Source of the DNA: Bacteroidales bacterium
Lineage (GTDB): Bacteria; Bacteroidota; Bacteroidia; Bacteroidales; UBA932
Reading direction: 5' to 3'
DNA: 64,000 bases
Assembly (NCBI GenBank): GCA_020026355.1
Contig: JAHHQP010000002.1
Coordinates: 1-64,000, forward strand
The notes under the pieces were generated by a model, which was not told where the DNA came from, searched no databases, and saw only the letters and a program-made list of their open reading frames with translations. Of this stretch, positions 41,116-48,342 are shown piece after piece (the stretch's first letter is position 1; every line of letters starts with the position of its first letter). Position numbers and translations under genes: made by a program.

Positions 41116-43863
41116 ATGAAGAAATTTTTATTGACATTGATCATGGCGCTTCCGTTGCTTGCCAGCTGCGGCAAGGGAGGAGTCGAGATCGAAATAATGA
41201 ATCCTTCCAAGAGTGACCGGACCGCTGAGCTCGCAGAGGTGGATCTCGCGACCTTGAAGTCCGATCTCTCCTTGGAAGAAGGTGAAACCTTCGTGCTCAA
41301 GGGTGCTGACGGCAAGGAACTTCCTTACCAGATCACCTATGACGGCAAGGTGGTCTTCCCGGTACAGCTGAAAGCTGGAGAGAAGATTTCAGTCGTCTTC
41401 CAGAAAGGCACTCCGGCTCCGGTCGATGCGGTAGCCAGCGGCAAGGTTTACACAGAGCGTTATGATGACCTGTCCTGGGAAAACGACAAGGTCGGTTTCA
41501 GGGCCTACGGTCCTGGTCTCGAGCGTTCCGACGAATGGGTGAACGGCAAGATGTACGGATATGATCTTTTCCCTAAGAGAGGAACCGACCGTCCTGTCCT
41601 GGATCTGCTCTATGGTCCAGAACTCGCTTTGGGCCAGGTGGACCATTATCGGGAACTCGTGAAGACTGATCCTGCCAGAGCCAAGGAACTTCGTGCGCAG
41701 AAATCCTACCACGTCGATCACGGCTACGGTATGGACTGCTATGCTGTCGGCCCGACTTTGGGCGCAGGAACTACTGCCCTCGTGGACAATGGAAAGATCC
41801 TTTTCCCGGAATGTTACGAAACCTGCGAGATCCTGGACAAGGGACCGCTCCGTTTCACTGTCAGACTCGCTTTCAAGGCCACTCCGATTACTTATGAAAC
41901 AGAAATGGTGGCTGCCGAGGGTGAAGCGCCTGTTAAGAAACAGGTGACAGATACTGTCAGGGAAGTACGTCTCATCACGCTGGATGCAGGTTCTTACCTG
42001 AACAAGACCGTTGTCGTCTACGAAGGTCTCAGCAGAAACATGCCGCTGATCGCTGGCGTTGCAGTCCGTGACAATGATGGTGAAATGCATACCGATATCG
42101 ACAGGAAATACATTTCCTACGTCGCTCCGACCAACGTCGATCCGTCTGTTGCCGGAACCGGCGTGGACAATGGTAACCTCTTCCTCGGTCATGTCTATGC
42201 ACAGCCTGCTTCCGAGACCCGTATGGAACACTACGATTTCAACGGTCAGGATTTCAAGCATTTCGTTGCAGAAAGCACTTATGCGAAAGACAGCAAGGGC
42301 TTCACTTACTGGTGGGGCTTCGGTTGGGACAAGTCTGACGTGAAGAATATCGAGGACTGGAACACTTACCTGAAGAGTTTCTCCGCAGGTGTCGGTACGC
42401 CGCTCAAAGTCAAGGCGAAGGAAGGCTTCATCGAGAGCATCTTCTCCTACATCATCGGTCTGGGTGCCGCTGTGATGATGCCGGTCATCTTCACGATTCT
42501 CGGTCTCTGCATCGGTATCAAGTTCAGCAAAGCGCTCAAGAGCGGTCTTCTGGTCGGTGTCGGTTTCGTCGGTCTTTCCGTAGTGACTGCCTTGCTGACT
42601 TCCAGCCTGGGTCCTGTACTCGAGGCCGTCGTCCTCAAATATGACCTCCAGCTCAATGTCTTCGATATGGGGTGGCCGTCTGCGGCTTCCGTAGCCTACA
42701 ACACTTCCGTCGGTGCCTTCATCATTCCGGTCTGCCTGCTCGTGAACATCATCATGCTGCTCACGAAGACGACCCGTACGGTGAACATCGACCTCTGGAA
42801 CTACTGGCATTTCGCCTTCATCGGCGCGATCGTCTATTTCGCGATGGACCACAGCCTCCTCTGGGGCTTCTTCGCAGCTGTTGTCTGCTACATCATCACG
42901 CTGGTCCTTGCGGATGCGACTTCCAAGAAATTCCAGAAATTCTATGATGGCATGGATGGTATCTCCATCCCTCAGCCGTTCTGCCAGGGCTTCGTGCCTT
43001 TCGCATGGCTGATCAACAAATGCCTCGACTGGATCCCTGGTTTCAACAAGCTGCACATCGATGCAGAGGGCATGAAGAAGAAATTCGGTCTCCTCGGAGA
43101 ACCGCTCTTCCTCGGTATCCTGGTCGGCGCCATCATCGCTGCCTTCTCTTACAAAGGTTGGTCTGACATCGTCAACCATATCCCTCAGATTCTCGGCCTC
43201 GGTATCAAGATGGGTGCTGTGATGGAGCTCATCCCTCGTATCACCAGTCTCTTCATCGAAGGTCTGAAACCGATCTCAGAGGCAACGAAGGAACTCATCG
43301 GCAAGAAATTCAAGGGTGCTGCAGGTCTCAACATCGGTATGAGCCCGGCTCTGGTGATCGGACATCCGGCTACATTGGTCGTATCCCTTCTCCTCATCCC
43401 TGTCACCTTGCTGCTCGCGGTCTTCCTTCCGGGCAACGAATTCCTTCCATTGGCATCATTGGCCGGCATGTTCTATGTCTTCCCGCTGATCCTGCCGATC
43501 ACGAAGGGAAATGTCCTGAAGACTTTCATCATTGGCCTGATCATGATGGTGGGTGGCCTGTACATGGTGACGAATCTGGCACCATACTTCACGCTGGCCG
43601 CACAGGATGTGTATGCAGTGACCGGTGATGCTGCCGTAGCGATTCCGAACGGCTTCTCCGGAGGCGCTCTGGACTTCGCATCCAGCCCATTGGCCTGGAT
43701 CATCTTCCACCTGACCCACAGCTTCAAATGGGTAGGTGTCGTGATCCTCGTTCTCGTCACTTCCTTCCTCATGGTCCTGAACCGCAGGGCTATCGTCAAG
43801 TACCAGAAGGAACTTGCTGAAAATGAGAACGGTGGCGCTGCTTCAGACAAAAAAGAAGAATAA
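41116..43863 (+). CDS. Lipoprotein DUF4861 domain fused to galactitol-type PTS EIIC
   Basis: Fusion protein of 915 aa. A lipobox (LLASC, Cys18) precedes a DUF4861 domain (about 20-430) that matches the stand-alone paralogue at 50452 in segments such as SYHVDHGYGMDCYAVGPTLGAG and FTYWWGFGW. From about 437 to 905 the protein is a polytopic membrane domain clearly related to the E. coli galactitol EIIC (GatC): TTRTVNIDLWNYWHFAF, IPGFNKLHIDA ... KFGLLGEP, and GMSPALVIGH. The DUF4861 part would face the periplasm and the EIIC part would cross the inner membrane. No EIIA, EIIB, HPr or EI gene is seen in the window, and Bacteroidota rarely use sugar PTS. The position between kduD and kduI suggests transport of a uronate derivative without PTS phosphorylation. 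Transport is inferred; both domain calls are firm. Confidence 0.9.
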   Translation: MKKFLLTLIMALPLLASCGKGGVEIEIMNPSKSDRTAELAEVDLATLKSDLSLEEGETFVLKGADGKELPYQITYDGKVVFPVQLKAGEKISVVFQKGTPAPVDAVASGKVYTERYDDLSWENDKVGFRAYGPGLERSDEWVNGKMYGYDLFPKRGTDRPVLDLLYGPELALGQVDHYRELVKTDPARAKELRAQKSYHVDHGYGMDCYAVGPTLGAGTTALVDNGKILFPECYETCEILDKGPLRFTVRLAFKATPITYETEMVAAEGEAPVKKQVTDTVREVRLITLDAGSYLNKTVVVYEGLSRNMPLIAGVAVRDNDGEMHTDIDRKYISYVAPTNVDPSVAGTGVDNGNLFLGHVYAQPASETRMEHYDFNGQDFKHFVAESTYAKDSKGFTYWWGFGWDKSDVKNIEDWNTYLKSFSAGVGTPLKVKAKEGFIESIFSYIIGLGAAVMMPVIFTILGLCIGIKFSKALKSGLLVGVGFVGLSVVTALLTSSLGPVLEAVVLKYDLQLNVFDMGWPSAASVAYNTSVGAFIIPVCLLVNIIMLLTKTTRTVNIDLWNYWHFAFIGAIVYFAMDHSLLWGFFAAVVCYIITLVLADATSKKFQKFYDGMDGISIPQPFCQGFVPFAWLINKCLDWIPGFNKLHIDAEGMKKKFGLLGEPLFLGILVGAIIAAFSYKGWSDIVNHIPQILGLGIKMGAVMELIPRITSLFIEGLKPISEATKELIGKKFKGAAGLNIGMSPALVIGHPATLVVSLLLIPVTLLLAVFLPGNEFLPLASLAGMFYVFPLILPITKGNVLKTFIIGLIMMVGGLYMVTNLAPYFTLAAQDVYAVTGDAAVAIPNGFSGGALDFASSPLAWIIFHLTHSFKWVGVVILVLVTSFLMVLNRRAIVKYQKELAENENGGAASDKKEE

Positions 43864-43884
43864 CATTAAAAAAATTATACAGAT

Positions 43885-44895
43885 ATGAAAAGAATTACAT
43901 TGTCATTGATGGCTATCTTCGTTGCCAGCGCGATGAACGCGCAGGTAGACGGAAGTGTCCGGAAAGTGAACGATTACATGAGCTACAAGGTGCAGACTGC
44001 CTGCCACCCGAGCGATGTGAAACATTATGATACCAACCTTCTCCGTGAGCGTTTCCTGATGGAGAAAGTCATGGCTCCGGATGAGATCAACCTTACTTAC
44101 TCTCTTTACGAGCGTATGATCTACGGAGGTGTGATGCCGGTCAACAGAGAGCTTGAACTCTGCACTTTCTACGATCTGAAGGCTGATCATTTCCTGGACA
44201 GACGTGAACTCGGTATCATCAACACCGGTGGAACAGGTATCGTCAACGTGGACGGCATCGAATACACCATGAAGTTCAAAGAGGGTCTTTACGTAGGTAT
44301 GGGTAAGGAGAAAGTCACTTTCAGAAGTGTCGATCCTCAGAACCCTGCCAAGTTCTACATCAACTCCACTCCTGCTTACAAGGAGTACAAGACGCTCCAC
44401 ATCACTACCAGCGAGGCTGATTACAAGGCTGACCAGAAACTCCGCAAGAACGATCCGAGAAAGCAGAACTACGTGAAAGCCGCAGCGCTTCCTAAGGGCT
44501 GCCTCGAGGAGAGCAACGACCGCGTGATCAACCAGCTGATGATCAACCAGGTGCTCTTCGGCGTAGAGGGCGGCGGATGCTGCCAGCTCCAGATGGGTCT
44601 TACTGAGTTGAAACCGGGTTCTGTATGGAACACCATGCCGGCACACACTCACACCCGTCGTATGGAGTGCTACTACTATTTCGGTCTGAAAGAGGGCAAC
44701 GCTATCTGCCACCTCATGGGTGAACCTCAGGAGGAGCGCGTCGTATGGATGCACAACGAGCAGGCCATCACTTCACCGGAATGGTCTATCCACGCAGCTG
44801 CCGGAACCAGCAACTATATGTTCATCTGGGGTATGGGCGGTGAGAACCTGAACTACGGCGACGTGGATGTGATCCCTTACCTCGATATGAGATAG
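43885..44895 (+). CDS. kduI: KduI isomerase with N-terminal signal peptide
   Basis: 4-deoxy-L-threo-5-hexosulose-uronate ketol-isomerase, 336 aa, against about 280 in ordinary KduI. Metal ligands of the E. coli enzyme (H196, H198, E203, H245) are matched by H254, H256, E261 and H303 with identical spacing, in PAHTHTRRMECYYYF and WSIHAAAG. The extra length is a signal peptide (KRITLSLMAIFVASAMNAQ, likely cut after AMNA) and an insert of about 20 residues near 177-205, plus a small glycine insert near 228. An internal ATG at 43978 could give a cytoplasmic form, but the reading frame upstream encodes a textbook export signal. The gene starts 21 bases after the EIIC fusion. It is inferred to isomerise unsaturated uronate in the periplasm. 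Confidence 0.9.
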   Translation: MKRITLSLMAIFVASAMNAQVDGSVRKVNDYMSYKVQTACHPSDVKHYDTNLLRERFLMEKVMAPDEINLTYSLYERMIYGGVMPVNRELELCTFYDLKADHFLDRRELGIINTGGTGIVNVDGIEYTMKFKEGLYVGMGKEKVTFRSVDPQNPAKFYINSTPAYKEYKTLHITTSEADYKADQKLRKNDPRKQNYVKAAALPKGCLEESNDRVINQLMINQVLFGVEGGGCCQLQMGLTELKPGSVWNTMPAHTHTRRMECYYYFGLKEGNAICHLMGEPQEERVVWMHNEQAITSPEWSIHAAAGTSNYMFIWGMGGENLNYGDVDVIPYLDMR

Positions 44896-44931
44896 GACTG
44901 TTTGTTTTTTCCTCGGGATTAGGTAAATTTG
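44896..44931 (+). promoter_or_regulatory. Promoter of CBM9-like gene with shared GACTGTTTGT element
   Basis: TTTG (44901-44904), a 19-base spacer and TAAATTTG (44924-44931) form a canonical promoter. The TTTG lies in GACTGTTTGTTTTTTC (44896-44911), which matches 15 of 16 bases of the element before the kduD promoter. Both elements directly follow a stop codon. Confidence 0.7.
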
Positions 44932-44954
44932 TAAGAACTAATCCTGAGAAAAAC

Positions 44955-45587
44955 ATGAAAACAGTAAAATCACAATTCATTGATAAAATGGAGGAGTACA
45001 GTGACGAAAAGCTGTATTCCTCCATTCTTGCATGTACACCGCAACCACTTGATACGGTCAACTGGCCGGAATATCCTTATGCGCCGGAGGTGACCTTCAG
45101 AGTCGCTCATTCCGACAAGGCGGTCGCTGTCATGTATGAGGTGGCAGAGGACAATGTCCGCGCCGTCTCCCTGGAGAGCAACGGACCGGTCTGGGAAGAC
45201 AGCTGTGTCGAATTCTTCGTGAAGCATCCGGTAAGACCCGGTTATGTGAACATCGAGATCAACTGCATCGGTACTGCCTTGGCTGCTTACCGTACCGGAC
45301 GTGAGGATGCCGAGCATTTTTCAGAAGAGAAGGTGGCGAAGATCCGCCGTGTACATTCCTTGCCGCACGAGGCCATCGACTCTCATGTCGCCGGTCAGAA
45401 ATGGTGGATGATCGAAGTCGTGCCGTTCGAACTTCTGGATCTGGACAGCAGGCCGGCTTCGCTCCGCGCCAATTTCTATAAATGTGGAGATAAATGTGAG
45501 AAAATGCATTTCCTGAGCTGGAATCCGATCGCTATCCCGCAGCCGGACTTCCATCGTCCGGATTATTTCGGCGAGATCATCTTCTAA
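44955..45587 (+). CDS. CBM9-like carbohydrate-binding protein
   Basis: Protein of 210 aa with no signal peptide, of the CBM9-like (DOMON-related) beta-sandwich type. Characteristic segments are EVTFRVAHSDKAVAVMYEV, WEDSCVEFFV, NIEINCIGT, WWMIEVVPFELL and LRANFYKCGD, with HFLSWNPI near the end. Relatives are often found alone in Bacteroidota beside sugar-acid or lyase genes, and their role is unclear. It has its own promoter after kduI, which shares an upstream element with the kduD operon, so co-regulation is likely. It ends 30 bases from the convergent radical SAM gene, with no clear terminator between them. Confidence 0.77.
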   Translation: MKTVKSQFIDKMEEYSDEKLYSSILACTPQPLDTVNWPEYPYAPEVTFRVAHSDKAVAVMYEVAEDNVRAVSLESNGPVWEDSCVEFFVKHPVRPGYVNIEINCIGTALAAYRTGREDAEHFSEEKVAKIRRVHSLPHEAIDSHVAGQKWWMIEVVPFELLDLDSRPASLRANFYKCGDKCEKMHFLSWNPIAIPQPDFHRPDYFGEIIF

Positions 45588-45617
45588 GCTTGCAGGAAGA
45601 ACAGTCGTTTCGGGCGG

Positions 45618-47369
45618 TCAGACCAGATCTGCACGGAAAACAGGAGAAGGCTGATGCTGTTCAGAGTTGAATCCGAACAGGGTTGGCCTTCCTTCTTTGT
45701 CTCTGAGGCAATAGATGCGGAGCTTCTCCGACAGGATTTTCGCCTCTTCCGGGTGCAAGGCTCTGGTCCGCAGCTCCTCCGGCAGCCATTCCTGCCCGTA
45801 GACCACCTGCAGATGGCCCCCTTCCGGCAGCCGTCCGGCTTCCTGCTCTTCCTCGATGAAGCGCTGGAGATATTTGATGCGGAAAACAGGGTCTCCCGGA
45901 ACTTTCTTCAAGGAAATTCCGGCTTCTACCCAGGCAGCAGTCAGATCGTAGAGATATTCCGGAGCATGGTCCCGACACCATTCCATCAGGAGGACACCAC
46001 GACGCTCCAGGCTCAATGGGGTCCCGATCACGGAGCGGACGATCAGCTCATCGAGGAAGGCATTCAGGAAATCCTTGCCTTCTGTCTTGAGGTCGCTCAG
46101 CATCAGCTGGCGGAAAATATCCTGCCAGGCTTCCGTATTGTAATAGAAATCCAGCATCCTGGACAGGTGCATGGCTCTTTTCAGATCGTCCGGCGTCATT
46201 TCCCGGGTCATGAGCACCTCATAGGGAGGGTAGGGGGAATAGCTCAGCCCCAGTTCCTCCGCTTCCTGGCGCATGCGGGTTCCCGGCAGCACCTTCAGCG
46301 ATTCCAATTGAATCTCTCCGATCCGGAGGGCCGCCAGCTGCTTCACATCCTCGAAGATCTGCTCGAGGTGATAGAGCGGAAGTCCTGCAATCAGGTCTGC
46401 ATGGACCACGAGATTGCCTAAGGAAGCCAGGTACTGCAGCCCGTCCAGCGCGGCATCGAGCCGTCCCTTCCTGCCGCTCGCATCCAGCACATCCTGGTGG
46501 AGACTCTGGATACCGGCTTCCACATGCAGAAGACCGGCCGGCATTTCCGCCAGTTTCGCTTTCAGCACTTCGCTCAGCAAGGCCGGATGTACTTCCAGAT
46601 GGAAATGTATCTCTCCAGCGTAGGACTTGAACAGGTCCAGCATCTCGTCCGCGCGTTTCTGATCATAATTGAAGGTGCGGTCCAGCATCCTCACGTCCCG
46701 GATGCCGTGGGCATGGATATCGGCCACTCGTTTCCGGACCTGATCCATGCTCAGGACGCGGACCGGTTTCTCGCCACCGCTCACGCAGAATTTACAGGTA
46801 TTGAAACAGCCCCTGCAGGTCTCCAGCTGCACGAAAGCCTTGTCCCAGCTGAAGAAACGGCTTTCTTCCGGCAGCACCAGGTCGGCGATGGAGGGCGTCT
46901 TGGCCAGGCCCATATCGTGATAGACCCCGTCTTCCAGCCAGCAGATTCCCGGTACTTCATCCCAGTTCTCCCGCCGGTTCCAGCGTGGAAGCCAGGCCGG
47001 AAAGGATACTTCGCCTTCTCCACGGAAAACGCAGCTGACGAAAGGATGCTGCTGGAGAAAAGTCTGGTTCTCTCCAAGAAATTCAGGACCGCCGAGGATG
47101 ATCATGGCTTCCGGCAGCAGTCGCGAAACCCTGGCCAGCACAGCCATGAGATGCTCGTGCGTGAACAGCCAGCAGGTCGCCGCCACGACATCCGGATGAG
47201 CTTCCCAGATCTTGGCCGCCGCCTCGCCGGGATCCTCGTTGATGGTCGCGCGGACCACTTCCCATTCCCAGCCGGCATCTCCACCCAGCTGCGCGTGCAG
47301 GGCCGGGAGGGCCAATGATGAATGTGAATAGGAGCTGTTGAGGTCCAGCCAAAGTATCTTTCCTGTCAT
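45618..47369 (-). CDS. B12-binding-domain radical SAM protein (DUF4080 type)
   Basis: Protein of 583 aa. Residues 1-150 resemble a cobalamin-binding Rossmann domain (ILWLDLNSSYSHSSLALPAL, then IILGGPEFLG). The radical SAM domain has CRGCFNTCKFC, with C188, C192 and C195 in the CX3CX2C pattern, and the barrel continues to about 400. A DUF4080-type C-terminal region follows. Such proteins are widespread in Bacteroidales and Firmicutes and their substrate is unknown. No biosynthetic partner gene is nearby; the upstream gene on the same strand, 74 bases away, is a HAD phosphatase. It is likely unrelated to the glycan loci. Confidence 0.85.
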   Translation of the reverse strand: MTGKILWLDLNSSYSHSSLALPALHAQLGGDAGWEWEVVRATINEDPGEAAAKIWEAHPDVVAATCWLFTHEHLMAVLARVSRLLPEAMIILGGPEFLGENQTFLQQHPFVSCVFRGEGEVSFPAWLPRWNRRENWDEVPGICWLEDGVYHDMGLAKTPSIADLVLPEESRFFSWDKAFVQLETCRGCFNTCKFCVSGGEKPVRVLSMDQVRKRVADIHAHGIRDVRMLDRTFNYDQKRADEMLDLFKSYAGEIHFHLEVHPALLSEVLKAKLAEMPAGLLHVEAGIQSLHQDVLDASGRKGRLDAALDGLQYLASLGNLVVHADLIAGLPLYHLEQIFEDVKQLAALRIGEIQLESLKVLPGTRMRQEAEELGLSYSPYPPYEVLMTREMTPDDLKRAMHLSRMLDFYYNTEAWQDIFRQLMLSDLKTEGKDFLNAFLDELIVRSVIGTPLSLERRGVLLMEWCRDHAPEYLYDLTAAWVEAGISLKKVPGDPVFRIKYLQRFIEEEQEAGRLPEGGHLQVVYGQEWLPEELRTRALHPEEAKILSEKLRIYCLRDKEGRPTLFGFNSEQHQPSPVFRADLV

Positions 47370-47443
47370 TTCCTGTCTGTCTTATTTCTGTTGTCCAATG
47401 AGCTAATTCTTATCTTTTCAGGTCAATGGATTCAGCCTTTTCT

Positions 47444-48232
47444 TTATTTGCTGATCAGTCCGAAGTGTCTGAGCGCCTTCGCGATGCCGTCATCGTCGAT
47501 GTGGGCGGTCACATAGTCTGCCGCCGCTTTCACCGTGCCGGAAGCATTGCCCATCGCCACGCCCGTACCGGCCATCTTCAGCATGCTGATGTCATTGCCG
47601 CCGTCCCCGAAAGTCATGATCTCGTCTTTCGTGAGTCCCAGCTCCTGCATGATGACCTCGATGCCTTCCTGCTTGGTGCAGCCCGCGACGTTGATGTCCA
47701 CGAAGCCGGGATGCCAGCGTCCGAATTCACAGCCCTTGAGTTGAGGTTTGATGGAATTTTCAGTTTCCAGGTCAATGAAAGGAGACATCTGCATCACGTC
47801 GAAGCGGATGTCCTGCCAGTCGATCGGCTCCATGTGGCGCGCGTTCAGCTCGTGATAGAAGATCCGTTCGAGTTTCTCGTCGCTCTGGTAGACGTAGGCG
47901 CAGTCCACACCGATGAAGGTACAGGAATAGCCATGGTCACGGCAGAAAGCTCCCATGGTCCTCCAGTCTTCTTCCGGAATCGGACGTTTGCAGAGCACCC
48001 GATCATCCGTGAAGACATAGCTGCCGTTCATGGTCACGTAGCCGTCGATCAGCCCGCGCTCCTGCAGCTGGCCGACATTGTCCATGAGGGCCGGCGGTCG
48101 GCCGGTGGAAATGTAGATCCTCAGTCCCCGGGCTTTCGCTTCAGCGATCGCGCTGACGGTGGAGTCCGGAATACGGTGGGTCCGTGTGCTGACGAGAGTA
48201 CCGTCGATATCGAAAAACAGTGCTTTTATCAT
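47444..48232 (-). CDS. Cof-type HAD-IIB family phosphatase
   Basis: HAD-superfamily hydrolase of 262 aa from the ATG at 48232, which puts the FFDIDGTL motif at the usual distance from the start; an ATG at 48253 adds seven residues. Motif I is DIDGTL, motif II lies in YISTGRPP, and motif IV is FGDGGNDISML. The C2B cap is between, as in Cof, YbdP and related sugar-phosphate phosphatases. Later residues GVAMGNASGTVKAAADYVT are typical of the family. The substrate is unknown; a cytoplasmic sugar phosphate is likely. Confidence 0.92.
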   Translation of the reverse strand: MIKALFFDIDGTLVSTRTHRIPDSTVSAIAEAKARGLRIYISTGRPPALMDNVGQLQERGLIDGYVTMNGSYVFTDDRVLCKRPIPEEDWRTMGAFCRDHGYSCTFIGVDCAYVYQSDEKLERIFYHELNARHMEPIDWQDIRFDVMQMSPFIDLETENSIKPQLKGCEFGRWHPGFVDINVAGCTKQEGIEVIMQELGLTKDEIMTFGDGGNDISMLKMAGTGVAMGNASGTVKAAADYVTAHIDDDGIAKALRHFGLISK

Positions 48233-48291
48233 TCTCTTATCTTCTATCATCATTATCCTGCAAATTTACTCAAAATCCTGAAAATATGTTT

Positions 48292-48299
48292 TATCTTTG
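48292..48299 (+). promoter_or_regulatory. Candidate -7 box of transketolase gene
   Basis: TATCTTTG matches TAnnTTTG 43 bases before the start codon at 48343. No TTTG is found exactly 19-20 bases upstream. Confidence 0.5.
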
Positions 48300-48342
48300 T
48301 GTGATTGCATAAAATCGGAAAGTAATACTTAATACATAAACG

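Noticed and set aside
41389..43179. A 596-codon open frame antisense to the DUF4861-EIIC gene
   Set aside because: It is the shadow of a GC-rich coding frame, has acidic low-complexity composition, no recognisable domain and no promoter. The plus-strand protein is clearly real.
43978..44895. Cytoplasmic KduI from the internal ATG
   Set aside because: Not excluded, but less likely: the upstream frame encodes a full signal peptide, starts 21 bases after the previous stop and has an A-rich leader usual for these genes.
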